A stretch of DNA of 64,000 nucleotides, taken from Perkinsus chesapeaki. Its lineage: Eukaryota > Perkinsozoa > Perkinsida > Perkinsidae. Positions within the stretch are counted from its first letter, which is position 1, and each line of letters starts with the position of its first letter. Location: assembly GCA_013115145.1 (NCBI GenBank), contig JAAPAO010000015.1:62001-126000 (forward strand), written 5' to 3'. This document shows, one piece after another, positions 1-12,107 of this stretch. The translations under genes were made by a program, and so were the position numbers. Below the pieces are notes generated by a model. The model was not told the origin of the DNA and ran no database searches. It saw only the letters and a list, made by a program, of their open reading frames with translations.

Positions 1-3000
1 CACTGACTCTGAGTTGACTCTAGAGAGCCCTCGCCTAGTGCCTGTCCTCGAAGCAGCATCTCCTCGTGTAGCTCTGCCACCACTGCCTCCTGAGCTATCT
101 GAGAAGGGCCAACAAAGGAAAAGTACGGGCTTTGCCACATCACACACCACCATCGCGCCGAAGCATAGAGCCCCCGCCAGCTGCCTTGGCCCTAGGAGTT
201 CCAGCAGCACCTGTCGGATAGAGCCTGGATGCCAGAAATTGATCAAACTGCTCACCAGCATCAGCAGCGGTTCGCATGGATCGACTGGCCTGCGTGCTTC
301 TCATGAATGAACTCTCCAGGCCACCAGTATAGCCGCTCCGAGAAGGAGGAGGACGCTGCCGTCCACACAAACGACTTGAGGAGCGTGAAATCAGTGAAGA
401 CAACGAGGGATCCTGAGGCCTCCTTCAATCACAGCAATCAATAGCATACCATGCCAGGTCATACCGTAATGAGCCTCCTCTGTGGGACCTTGCCAACGCC
501 ACCACCGGCACCAGCTGACCTCTCCCCCTCCGCCTTGGTGAGTTGCTGATTCCATTGTGTCTGGAAGAACTCACACTCCTCCACTTTAGACTCATAGTCC
601 TCTAAAAGCTTCTGGAAGTCATCCGAGAGCTGCTGATAGCCCGATGACACCAGCCTGCCACTGCCATTATCAACAACGGTTCTACACAGCACTACTCCAG
701 CTCTATCAAAAGCCTCTTTAATGTCTCCTTGGTGCTCCTCAACAACACCCCTTCCTCATCACCGCCTACCACCGTTGCCAGCACTGGACAACTGAGATCT
801 CCCTCCCACCTTCCTCCTCGCCAAGAATCTCCTCCATAGTAGGCAAAGCTGCACTACTAGCACTACCAGTGATGGCAGCTGTCCTCGGACTCGCTGTGGT
901 AACCATATGCCCCGTTCTCTCATCAAAGACCGATAGCTCCAGCTCCGATATAGCATGTAGGCTCATGGTGCTCTTGTTCCTGCCCAGCGGCTGCTGCCCT
1001 ACTCTTAGGCCCCAAAGGCTCCTACCTTAGGAGGGAGCTAGCAGTGTTGGCATTACGGGATAGGGTTCTGGTCTGCTCCCTAGAGGCAGCCGGAGGCGGT
1101 CTGAAAGATTCGTCTGAGGTCACTTCGACAACCCCCATACCCTCGGCCTCTCTTGTCGAGAAGTGAGCTCAGATGTGGTGTTGATTGCACTGATGACAGA
1201 CCTGCAAAGGTTTGCATCCCCGCCAGCCGCCTCCACCATCACCTTTAACCTTAGCCGCCGCCATACCTCCAGCCTTCCCTCCTGCAGCCATACCACCACC
1301 GCCTCCGTTCAGCACCGTCGCTGCTGTGTACCGCATTATCCGGCTCATACTGGCACTCTGTGCCAACTGCCTCGTAGGAGAATCATTCAATGCCTCCGGA
1401 CCTACGCCACCCGCGACCCTGTAGTTCCTCGAACTCCGGAGCGGTACCCCTGTTAGAAGCATCCTCGTCCAGCAGCCATGGGCTCTTCTTCAGGCTCTTC
1501 TCAACATCGATCTCCTCAAAGTCGTCACCCTACCCAATCACCCTCCCCTCGCCAATGCCTGGCTACTACCGATGATGACCGGAGAACCACTGCGGTGTCC
1601 GCCTGTCGTATCTTCTCAACAAGGGTATCCACATCCCGACAAAGCGAGGCCACCTGCCACCAGCTGCCTCTACTTCAGACTCCACCACTCTACTACTTCT
1701 CGAACCAACTCCGGATCAATCCTGGTCTCCCTCTTGAGTTCCTCCTCACCATCACTTGACAGGCACTCGTTGCTTATCGGCACCATAGCACTCCATGCTT
1801 GCGGCGGGGACGCTGATGGCACAACCGTGTCCCCCCCAGCCTCACCTCTGCCCACCTTGAGGGCTCTGCTCCCTATGAACCCTCATTAAGGCTGGGGTGC
1901 CAGAGGGAGAGAGGCCCGGCGAGGCTTGGATGATCTCCCCGAATCTATACTCTGGTGAAGGTGCAACCTAGATACCTACTCCACACTGTCCACAGCTTCC
2001 AGCCCACTACCCCCAGTTCCCCAAAGCTGCTGCTGCCTTCCGCAACCCCTTCCAAAGGCTCCGGCGTTTGGTGTCGGGTTGGTGCTGATTCCAGTCGATG
2101 AGCGCTCTGCCTCAACTCTTCGTTCTCAGCCAACAACATCCCTTACATAACCGACGACGCTGTCCCCATCTTTGTGCAACATAACCTACTTATTTCCCTC
2201 TTCAAATGCCTCATCTGCACCGAGTCCATCTCCCTTCCCTCCGCCCCAATAGAGCTCCCCGATACTTCCCCCTCCTCCTCTTCATCGCTCACCGGCCCTC
2301 CACCTACTAGCCCTCCCCACCCACTAACCCCTACTGCTGCCTCACCAGTGTCCCCAGCGTCCAAGTGCACTCCATCCAAGGACTCCGCATCATCCGATTC
2401 AGTGAAGTCTGACTGATTGTGCGGGGATCCATCCGACCCACTCTCTGTGATGAACCTGTCCACCAGTCCACCCTAAATCCAGCTACCGAATCCTCACCGG
2501 AGGCCGGTCGCTCCCACCGCTGCCGAGACCGCCTGACCACCATCTCTACCGGGAAGCATCCCACTTCGGAAGGTCCTTATCAAACCTAACAACATCATCC
2601 TTATATGACCTCGAAATCGGCGGCCATCTAACCATCGCCAGCCATAGAGCCTGCATTGCTCTCCACACTCTGCCGTCGACGCCTCTCCGCCCGAAGCCTC
2701 GCCTCGTGCTCCTACAGGCCGTCCTCTCATACACCCCACTGCAGCCTGCTCATACCTGTCTTATCTCCCGGCCTTGCCGCCTAAGTGCTGCATTGTCCTC
2801 TATTTGCTGCTGTAACTCCAACTCCAAAAGCTCTCGTCTGGCCTTCTCCGGATGGTTCTCCACCTACCCCTACATCCCGTAGCCGCCAGTCTAAACCACC
2901 CACCAAGGCCCGAAGTAGGCGTATCTCCTCCTCTCTATCATCATCATCATCATCTTCAGCATCCTCACCATCCTGCCTACCTACACAACAAACCCTCGAG

Positions 3001-5309
3001 GCCCTCCCGGCCCACCCAACACCGACCGGCCCTGCCAGTGACGAGGTCAGTCAAGGATCGGCCAGCCTCCTCGAACCTGCCACCACTGCTCCCCCCCCAC
3101 GTAGCCACCCCTCCCTACGCTTTAAGGCTCTTGGCTGTCTCCTCCCAATAGACCGCCCACTTGTGCTGTTTTGCCTTAACCTCCTCCAGCTCCCTCTCCC
3201 TCGCCAGTGACCCTGCTTAAACCCGTCAAAGCACTGCATCTGCTACCCTTACCAGCCAGCAGGATCTGTAAGCTGATTATTCTTCTCCTTAATACCGATG
3301 ATGAGCCCTCAGGGGCCCTGACCTCTCCATCCTGCTCGCCACTGGTCGGTGATCCTACCCCCGAGTCTCCATCCAACCCGACTACCTTGCTCACCTCCCC
3401 TACTGTTAAAAGCTCCGGTGCCGCCATCATTAACAGCAATAGGAGGCCTCAACTGAGCTTGGCCAGCGGTCAATGCCGCCAACTGCCTCCTGGCCGCCTC
3501 CAACTCGGCCTGCCCACCGATGCTCTCCCTATATGCTCTCGTCACCTCTGCTCACCGTGAGGGTCTCAACAGTGCCCGTCAAGGATTCATTAAGGACCGC
3601 CTGACACTTGATTCGCTTGGCTCGGGCTGCGAACTTGATAGTCGATAGAGTCTCCCCGAAGTTGGTGGCCGATGGCGATATGGTAGCTGTGGTGCGGCAG
3701 GTAAGTAATCACCACACTACTGGCCCTACCAATAATGCTCGTGATGCTATTGCCTCCCAAACTGTCACGGAGGAGGAAGGTCAGCTTGGAGTCACGGAAA
3801 TGCGTGAAGGTAGATTGCCTAAGTGAACCAATCACAGGGACAGGCGAGGAGACCCTGGCCCACCTGGCGGCAGCCGGCCTGGCCTTACTGAGAGAGTATA
3901 TAACACTGGTCAAAACCGACAGTGACTTGTTGATAGCACCAGCCTGTATGACATCCATACCGCTCCCTCCTCTAATCGTGGCTGTAATACCTCCTTCACC
4001 CTTGCCTGGCTATCAGCTCCACTAACCCGGCCATGTACTGTATGTTGCTGTCTCTCACTACCAGCCAGATCGACCAGATTAAGGCTAGACTCCTTGGTCT
4101 GTGTAACCCCACCTAATGCTGCCTACTACCCTCACCACAGCCCTCACCAATCCCCCACCTGACTGTATTAGCTTAGTTGCCACACGAAGCATCACCACAC
4201 AGTGTGACCTAGACGACTGATCGTTCATCACCGTCGATCCAACCTGTAGCCGGCAGCCCATCCATCCCCCCAGACCATCACCGGCAGTACATGACGTTTG
4301 ACCAGAGCTCTACGCACTATAAGCTCTGCCTCTTTACTGTTATATACCGTATGCTCACTCAGTCCGTCAACATAAACCTATCAACACCTACTGCCCCTAC
4401 TCTACGCAATGAACAGCAGCCCACCCCTTTCCTAATATCATCTCTTAATTGTAACTGTTGGCCAGTCTGATCGAACAGGTCTGTGAGAGCCTCCCTGTAG
4501 ATCTCAACACAGCTAATCTTGCACATGTAACTGCATTAGCGGCAGCAGCAGCACCCAGCACCTGCGGAGCAGTCGCTACCTAAAGGTACCCTCAGAGTCC
4601 CTCTGCTTCGTTCGCAGTTCGTGGAATATGTTTTCAATAATCCTGCTGGTGAGCCCTCGGAGACCTGACCTCCCGCCCATTCTGCTACAGCCCCACCCCA
4701 GGGCCCTACCCTGGTCATTGCCTCGCCCTCTAGGAGGGCCCAGCATTGTAAAAGTCTTACCAGTACCTACGGACCAGATCCTATCAGACGGGGTGGCCAT
4801 GGGCTACCAGTCTGGCCATATACATATATAGAACCATTATACCCTTCCAAGCATGCACTCACCACTTGGACCCCTACACAGTCAAACACCTCTTGCTGGG
4901 CTGACATTGGCCCGAAGACACCATCGAAGGTGTACCTTCAGGTGTAGGTTAGCAGCATGCCACCCGCACTAATGCCACTACATCGTGCTAGAGTCACTCT
5001 GGTCCTTAGAAGGGTCACCAATAGCCACCGACTTGGCACTAGAATCAACCTAAAGGTAAACAACGTTCGACCCTGCAGCGAGGAACTGGACAAGTAAAGG
5101 CTCCATTGCAGCCCCTGGGTGAGTTCGGATACCCTATAGGACACCGAGGTCACACCGTTGATAACACAACATCTGTCCCGTCTTACCATAACCACATCAG
5201 GGCCTGCTGGTGCCTCCTTCTCCTTCTGATTCTTAGGTCTTACTCTAACAAATACCCTAACACACTCAGACCCTCCGCATGCAGGACGTATAGGAGGAGG
5301 AGCCAGCAT
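1..5309 (-). CDS. Kinesin motor protein with long coiled-coil tail (3' end beyond window)
   Basis: Multi-exon kinesin read right to left; a microtubule motor. The first exon (about 5309-5160) encodes the first motor strand with VRVFVRVRPKN. The P-loop is split by a roughly 41-nt intron: GYNGSIYVYGQTG ends one exon near 4810 and GTGKTFTML starts the next near 4765. Switch II, SSLNLVDLAGSER, lies at about 4045-4090, and FRDSKLTFLLRDSLGGNS at about 3700-3790 follows AINKSLSVLTSVIYSLSK. Downstream exons (3.5-0.5 kb) carry heptad-rich segments such as ARRELLELELQQQIEDNAAL and LAREREELEEVKAK, so the tail is probably a coiled coil with acidic and Ser/Pro-rich linkers. I took the ATG at 5309 because it directly precedes the motor; an upstream in-frame start near 5380 is possible. 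The stop is not seen, so the gene probably continues past position 1. The kinesin subfamily cannot be told from this alone. Confidence 0.85.
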
Positions 5310-5931
5310 TAAATTCCAACTCACAGCAGCAAACCCGCCGAAAGACAACAAACCACTTGCCAAATCTTGCGTTCTTGGCATTTTCCTAACGCAACACCAG
5401 TAGACGGCCTTAACTTTCACCTCATCTTGCGCCGATGCCTAAGATTCGGCCAACTGCTGCTTCTAGCGATTCGGATAAAGTCCGTCATGGAGGCATTAGT
5501 GTGTCCGACCTGTCTGTGGGGAAATTTAGTGCTTATTGGATCCCACTTCCGAGAGAGATCGATCGAACTAGGAGGTAGTGGTTTATCCTGGGCGTAGGAA
5601 CTCTATCAACGATGGAGAGGTTTCGGGAGGAGGAATGGGCGTCGCTATAGGTCGCAGCGAATGGCCCATGGTCAAGCTAGTTGATCAGTAGAGATTCGAC
5701 CTCACCGTAAATGGACGAACTTCCGGTGACTACTGGAACAACCTCACCGGTCTGTGTCTCAGTAGTCCCTACAGGCTCGCTTCATCGCTACTAGATGCGT
5801 CTCATTGGGAGCATTTTGTCTCGCAATAGGATTGTCCTACAGGATTCAACTCGTTGGATAGCACTTGCAGTGAGTATCTTGAGAAGTATCTTCCTACTAA
5901 ATGAAACGGCTGAGCAGTTTCATTTGCGCAG
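5310..5931. other. Intergenic stretch between divergent genes
   Basis: This lies between the kinesin start (minus) and the small plus-strand gene, so it should hold both promoters. I see no recognisable ORF, RNA gene or clear repeat in it. Confidence 0.4.
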
Positions 5932-6266
5932 ATGTCCTCTCCATCCGCTCGGCCCCCCATCGAAGGTATCCTGATGGACCTTGAAGACCTACATAACCTC
6001 CAGATCCTTCAGGCAAAGGTGAGTAGCCTACCTGCGGCCTCTTGAGACCTTCCCAATGGCACCAGGCACGGCATCTGCTTGCTTGCTGTACGTCTATAGT
6101 GGAGGGGGAGACCATTCTTGACCAGGCTTTCTGCCAACACTCCAAAGCTCCCCCAGCAGACGGTCCTGAGTGCTATCAGTCTCGTGTAGGGTTTTCAGAG
6201 GAGCGCTCTGCGAACGAAGAAAGGATAATAGGAGGGGACGGATCGACGTCGCGCGGGAAATTTTAG
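5932..6266 (+). CDS. Small two-exon hypothetical protein
   Basis: Exon 1 starts at the ATG at 5932 (MSSPSARPPIEGILMDLED) and runs to ...LQILQAK, followed by a GTGAGTAG donor. The acceptor CACCAG just before GCACGG restores an open frame (ARHLLACCTSIVEGETILDQ...) to a TAG at 6264-6266, giving about 97 residues. The alternating acidic/hydrophobic start and in-frame splice support a real gene, but I recognise no family. It sits head to head with the kinesin and about 300 bp upstream of histone H1. It could also be a fragment of a longer gene with an unseen upstream exon. Confidence 0.4.
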
Positions 6267-6562
6267 TAGCGCATGCGTACATGGCAGCTTTGACCGTCTT
6301 TGAACGTGACTTCGAGTTTGAGTATTTAAATGGGGAATGCTTTTGGTGCAAGGGGGTGGCAGTAGCTACAATACCACATGCTCATGTGGACGCCACCCTC
6401 CCTGTTTGACCGCGTATATAGCGTGAAGTTGACGACATGTTCGCGCGTGCAATTGCGTGCGCCCGGGAAGCGGGGGCCAATTGTCTTATTCTGGAGGATT
6501 AAGCGGCCTAATAGCAATGACACTGGTCTTTTGTTAGCAATTCTTTGTTCCCTTAGAGAACA
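6267..6562. promoter_or_regulatory. Upstream region of histone H1
   Basis: The 296 bp before the H1 ATG contain a TATA-like run, TATTTAAA, at about 6323-6330, some 235 bp upstream of the ATG. No other motif is recognised. Whether this is the core promoter is inference; core promoters of this lineage cannot be read from sequence alone. Confidence 0.25.
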
Positions 6563-7087
6563 ATGGTAAGAGCGTCCCCTAAGAAATCATCCACATCCCA
6601 CCCAACTTATAATGAAATGGTAAGGAACGCCCTAGCGACTTGCAGGGGATTTCAGAAGATGAGCCGCCAGGCGGTGGCCGCCTTTATCAAGTCCAACTAT
6701 GGTGTAGACAACAGGACTGCTTTGAACAAGTCCCTAAAGGCCCTTGTGGAGACCGGTATCGTATCCCAGGCGAAGGCATCTTATAAATTGGCCGCCGGAC
6801 AGAGACCAGTGGCAACCTCCCCCAAGAAGCCAGCTGCCAAGCCGGCCTCGAAGCCTACCAAGGCCTCTGCCAAGAAGACCGCTTCTCCAGCCAAAGCCAG
6901 TACGAAGAAGTCTTCCAAGAAGGCTTCCCCTAAGAAGGCATCTACCACCAAGGGCAAGAAGACCCCTCCAACTAAGAAGACCGTTACCAAGAAGACGTCG
7001 GGCAAGAAGAGCCCAGCTGCTGCTGCTAAGAAGGCCCCCGCGAAGGCTAAGGCAGCCAGAGGTCGTGGAAGGCCGGCGAAGACCTAG
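6563..7087 (+). CDS. Linker histone H1
   Basis: Single exon, 174 residues. Residues about 13-75 form a winged-helix linker-histone globular domain (HPTYNEMVRNALATCRG ... SRQAVAAFIKSNYGVDNRTA ... LNKSLKALVETGIVSQAKAS). The C-terminal half is a Lys/Ala/Pro/Ser-rich tail with repeated SPKK and TKK-type units, ending RGRGRPAKT, close to an AT-hook. It would bind linker DNA between nucleosomes. The ATG is followed at once by MVRASPKKS, giving a short basic N-terminal arm. There is no intron, unlike most neighbours but as usual for histones. It is convergent with the H3 gene 685 bp downstream. Confidence 0.95.
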   Translation: MVRASPKKSSTSHPTYNEMVRNALATCRGFQKMSRQAVAAFIKSNYGVDNRTALNKSLKALVETGIVSQAKASYKLAAGQRPVATSPKKPAAKPASKPTKASAKKTASPAKASTKKSSKKASPKKASTTKGKKTPPTKKTVTKKTSGKKSPAAAAKKAPAKAKAARGRGRPAKT

Positions 7088-7772
7088 AGACCTTTATGTA
7101 CCTTTTTACCCATTAGTATCCTATAATGATTCCATATTAGTATCATCACTCTTGCATACATTTTTTATACTAGCTGAATGCGAGGACGTATAGTAGGCGA
7201 TGGTGAGCCATTTCTTTGTACGACGACAATCTGCACAAGACTGCTGCTGCTACTACTACGAACACAAATATTGTCTGTTCCATTAGAGTTGCGTTTGTCA
7301 GTGGAGGTTCTACAGCAGATGGCTCGAGGAACTGGTAACCTATTTAGCATCTATTCAACGTAAGCTTAAGTTCACCTATCGTGGAGGTTACCGCATCCGG
7401 TAGGCATGTGCATGCGTGCAAGATATTTTTTATCGGTACCAAATTAATGGTAACACACCACTACTGAACAACACAAGCCGCATTTTCGGAATGTACGGTT
7501 ATCTCGTCAACAACCTATCCAGCTAATGTTCAAATATATTGCCGCGTTATACCAACTATATCAATGAGCAGATGTCCCACCACGAGCCATCGCCAACCAA
7601 CGCACGCGAAGGCTTGCCGCTACTTACAACACTGAATCATCAAACTCGGATGGGACGTCAAATATAAGTTGTAGAATATAAAAATGGTAAAAGTACAATA
7701 GGCTGCGGCCTGTAGTGCCTCGAGATACTCATTAATCATCTTGCTTAACTCATCATGCATGCCAAAGGCGGC
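7088..7772. other. Shared 3' region between convergent H1 and H3 genes
   Basis: Relatively AT-rich DNA between two histone stop codons. I looked for the animal-type histone 3' stem-loop (GGYYYU...RRRCC) next to each stop and did not find a convincing copy. No ORF with protein-like composition is visible. Confidence 0.45.
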
Positions 7773-8192
<420 letters not shown>

Positions 8193-8470
8193 TTAGATAT
8201 AACCCTAAATGAGCCAACTCCTTCCGGCCTTTACCTTAGCACCTGCAAAAGAATGCAAAGAAGGGACAAATGTAGACCAAGTAGCTGTACAGGCGATAAA
8301 CACAGGAATAACTCGCAGCATAAAGATGCTCGAAGATTCCTATGGGCGCGCAATTCGACCGAATCACCATTGTGTTCGACCAAAATAGCTATAGATCGAT
8401 TCAGTTAACCAAACGGCCTCAGGGAACGCATGAAAAGTGCATGATATTAGTAGACGTATCAATATGATAA

Positions 8471-10799
8471 TTATTTGCCACCACCACAGACTTTCTGCCT
8501 CTTCGAGGGTGGAGTATCTTTCCCCTCGCATACTGACGAAACCGTTTTCGATTCGGTGTGGGTGGAATCGGCCTGATTTTGGTCGAAAATGGGCGCAGCG
8601 CTCTTGCTTGCTGCACGCATCCGCATACCTCAATTTCCAAGGGGTAAGGATTCAGCTTCCCCTCCAACAGTAGTGCCCCATAGTCAGGTCCACGGCCACT
8701 AGGCTGGTCAGCTCCTCCGTCATCTCCGTTGTGATCGTTGCCACCTTCTGGGGAATCTTCCGCGATTTCCGTAGTTCTCCACCCATGGGTAGCCTCGTCC
8801 CAGATCTGCACTCGCTTCTGGACAAAGATTCTCTTCACAAACTCTTCACGAAGCTGCTGAACTTCCTCCGCCGGAGGGCTCTACCACGCCAATACGTCAC
8901 CAATGAAAGCATCTTCTCCAAGCAGCAGCATGCTTACGCTCAGGCTTTTTTGGAATAGATCCCCGCGGCTGGCTGCGGCACTGAGGTCTATTTCAAATAC
9001 ATCCAACCACACACGTCTGAGCACCTACGCACAACTCGTACGGCCGAAAATCGGAATAGTAGCGGATTTGACAATGACAGTCGAATTGCTGGAGACGACC
9101 TCAGGGAAATACTTACGACGGAGGGGCTACCTCGGCATCGACGAAACAGCACGCAAGCGCATGGATGTCGCACGGCGGACTCTCCTGTGATAGAAATGCC
9201 CGCATTCCTTGACTGTGTACCTTATCAATGACAAGAACTCAGCAAGTTAAGCGGCCACACCAGTTCCACCCACCCCTCCCACCACCGCAAGCACAACATC
9301 GCCTTCTTGGAGATGTTGCGAAATGTCAAGGATTTTATACGACATGAAGACATCGCGAAGGAAGATGTGGGATAGATAGTATCTTGGAAGAACCACCCCA
9401 CCAGAGGCGCCGTTGCATGGTAGTCACTTAGGTCTGAAGAGCCGATGCAGCTCACTGAGCAACAAGTCAGCGTGTGGAGGAGACCGATGCTCCAGTTCGG
9501 CTAGCCTGACCAGGCATGCGAGACCGTACTGGACCGAGCTCTACAATCTACCTGTAGGCAACCATGGGATCTAGCTTATCGGCTCCGCACTTTTGCACTG
9601 CATCTTCACCATAGAGCAGATTGAGATATGTTTCGAATACAGTCTGAGATGAGCCGTGGTTTCACGAACACCAATGAACTGACACAGACGGCACTTTTTC
9701 ATCAGACACCATCCTTAAGAGGCTCTCTGGCAAGTCGCCGATCCTCCGTGTCGTGTCCCTGATCCAGCCACTGGTCATGACAATACAGCATTGTGTTCAG
9801 CTGTCCCACTTGGCCTGTTCAAGCTCCCTGTTCTGAATGAGTTTCATCGTCTCTAACATATCCACCGAGTGCAACGGCAAGCCTCTCTTATCGCTCTACC
9901 AACACCCCTACCAGCGCACGCTACATCAATTCTGACCTCGTATATCGTAGTGAGCTCAGGCATGCCGTGCACAGACCCACAGGCTGCCAGAAATTGCGCC
10001 ACTTCGGCAGAGCTACCGGCCAGGCTCACTAGTCGAGCGCGAGCAAGCTGCAGCGACAACCAATGGCGCTCGGAGTCTTGCCCATGGCTTACTTCCTCAA
10101 CCGAAGCCCCCTGTCCTCCGAGGTCCTTCAGGTCCGTGAGATCAGCCCACTTACCCTCGAACCTGCTTCGCATCATCATCTCCCCAATAGAGTGGTGTTG
10201 TACGGTACCGTCTCATGAGCGGCAATTGGAACTTCCTCCTTGCTTCCGTCCTTGCAACGTCACTCTCTAAAGCTATGCATTTGACATCCAGTTCCTCCAA
10301 GGCTCTCTCCACATTCAGAGCCGAGGCCTCGGATGAGTGAACCACGCCCAAGATGTGGACCTATAGTGCCTCGATACCACTAAAGGATACATACAACTAT
10401 ACCTTAACGCCATTGGGGAGCACCACAGGCTCGTCAACGCAATACCTCAACTGTGGTGATTTCGTGTCTTTGCCGTACATCTCTTGCAGTCTCTCCACGG
10501 AGCTCCAGTCCACGCACTAAAGGTCACCTTGCTTTGTTTTAGACGGACCACCACCGACACTGCTCTCTTCATCGCCCAGTATCTCCTCCACTGCCTTCCT
10601 CATCATAGCAGCATCTGCCTTCTTCGTGGTGGCCTTCGATCGGAGGTACTCGGGTGCGCTGTCGGACAGCCTCTCAAGGATACTCGGTATCCGCAGTGGC
10701 TGAACCTACGAGGGCTCATTTTCCCCTAACCGAAGGAAACCTGCACTCTGAAAAGCTTACCACTTCAGCTGGCGTCCTCGGCTTACCACGAGGGCTCAT
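8471..10799 (-). CDS. TraB-domain protein
   Basis: Multi-exon. Exon 1 starts at 10799 (MSPRGKPRTPAEV) and splices over 54 nt to QPLRIPSILERLSDSAPEYL. A later exon reads KVHILGVVHSSEASALNVER followed by ALEELDVKCIALESDVA, the N-terminal hallmark of the TraB/PrgY family (L.GTxHxS then D.V.VELD); it follows a clean 42-nt intron. Further down, RDVFMSYKILDISQHLQEGD and VVLAVVGGG (about 9300-9390) match the conserved C-terminal RD-x-M...VVAVVG-x-GH block. The last exon, after a 56-nt intron, ends ...KRQKVCGGGK with TAA at 8471. In animals and plants the family is mitochondrial outer-membrane; the enzymatic role is unproven. An upstream in-frame hydrophobic stretch lacks an ATG, so I start at 10799. 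Confidence 0.75.
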
Positions 10800-10931
10800 A
10801 AATACAAGAACAACTGCACTGGCGTAGAGTCCCAAGCAACACAACAGGCTGAGTGGTGAGGACGAAAATGCTAGGTTAATGATAAGGAACTGTACAAAGG
10901 GGTTAGAAGGAGGAGGAGGAGGCAACAATCG

Positions 10932-11683
10932 TCATTCTCCTTCGTGAGCTATCCTCTCTATTGCTGCACGGGTCGCTATGCGATTGTGCTCGCACATATT
11001 AACATACTTCGTCTTGGCGCGCGCCCTGAAATTAAACGCACTAAAGACAATGTTGCAGCGGGGTTGGGCAGCACTCTACCTGAAGGCCTCGAGAGGGTCC
11101 GACGTGTTGAAATCAGCAATCGAAGGCGGCGCATCTGAGAAGTTAGAACGACGAGGAACCTTGGACGGTGGCTCGGCCTCGTGGCGGCTTCTCGAAGACG
11201 ATCTGAAAAGGAATACGACACAGATAAAGATGGCGGTCGTACGGGGACGCCGACCGTGAGCTGGAGGAGCTACTTGAACGCGATGACTCCGATTCTGAAA
11301 ACGACCAGTCAATACGGAAATGAAAAATGTGACTTTACGGTAGCCAGCATCGTCATCCTTTAATGGTATTAAGGACTCGATAAGTGCAACCGCTCGTTCA
11401 GAGGGCCTAGGCTCTCCCGAAAGATACTGCGGTACCATTGCTAAAACTACCGGGTCTATAGGAGTGTATGGCACCACAGCGACCTGAACAACAAGAGGAA
11501 CATTGAACTTAGGGGGAAATATGGGAGAAGAACGATATGATGGTAGAGGCTGGCGAATACTGCTAGCATGGCGGTCGGCAAGGCCACCCAAGCTAACAAA
11601 TACAACAACAACAACAACTACACAAGGCGAGATGCGGTAAACTGGAGTCTGACTAAGCCCAAAGGATGTCGGACTATAAACTG

Positions 11684-11721
<38 letters not shown>

Positions 11722-11819
11722 CCGAACTTGAAGGGTGGACTGGACACTGATGATAGGAGCTCATCGAATGACCTTGATTGTCGAAGCTGGTGAAATGGTA
11801 ACCGGCTGAGCGGGTTCAA
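10932..11819 (-). CDS. RS-rich protein, splicing-factor-like (5' end unclear)
   Basis: Several exons join in frame: ...VPQYLSGEPRPSERAVALIE...DDDAGY, a 44-nt intron, SESSRSSSSSSRSASP, a 40-nt intron, SSSRSRHEAEPPSKVPRR through SIADFNTSDPLEAF, a 39-nt intron, and a final exon reading SAFNFRARAKTKYVNMCEHN... to TGA at 10932. The Arg-Ser dipeptide stretch is typical of SR-type RNA-processing proteins, but I see no RRM here. The upstream part passes through an AAC/GTT microsatellite (11685-11722) that would give poly-Val in this frame, so the true 5' exon is uncertain. The neighbour is the CHERP-like splicing protein, which may be coincidence. Confidence 0.5.
11685..11722. repeat. (AAC)n microsatellite
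   Basis: About twelve uninterrupted AAC units, with a shorter run of the same motif near 11602-11621. All three frames stay open through it on both strands, which inflates apparent ORFs such as a poly-Val run on the minus strand. Confidence 0.95.
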
Positions 11820-12107
11820 GTGCCGATAATTTGTACTCTGCGGTCCTTCAGAAATCAGTTTACAGAATGTTGACGTTTCGAGGGAATAACATTCCTATAA
11901 TAAACGTATGCACTTGGAGCACTTGGAGAGCCGCAACAACGATAAGCGTAAATGCATGACGATTTACCACCACTCCTTACTTGCTGCTCTCTAGCTCTTC
12001 TTCCCGATGCCTTCACCAACGAAGCCATTACACCAACTGAAACATTCTCTGCCGTGGCAGGTCTGAAGTGAACATGAACACATGAATGGTCCGGAAAGTA
12101 GTCCTCC

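Noticed and set aside
5897-6145. Minus-strand ORF opposite the small two-exon gene
   Set aside because: The plus strand has a good ATG, a splice pair and a stop; the minus frame lacks an ATG in context and any family resemblance.
7088-7772. Animal-type histone 3' stem-loops
   Set aside because: No hairpin of the right stem, loop and position follows either histone stop codon.
8880-8900. Ultra-short introns of 15-20 nt (also at 60925-60945 and 61840-61860)
   Set aside because: GT...AG pairs that short occur by chance. In the TraB gene a normal 57-nt intron explains the same junction, and in the HAD gene the family alignment runs straight through the supposed intron.
11600-11760. Poly-Val or poly-Thr protein across the AAC repeat
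   Set aside because: All six frames are open over a trinucleotide repeat; the run itself is not evidence of coding, so I left the 5' end of the RS-rich gene open.
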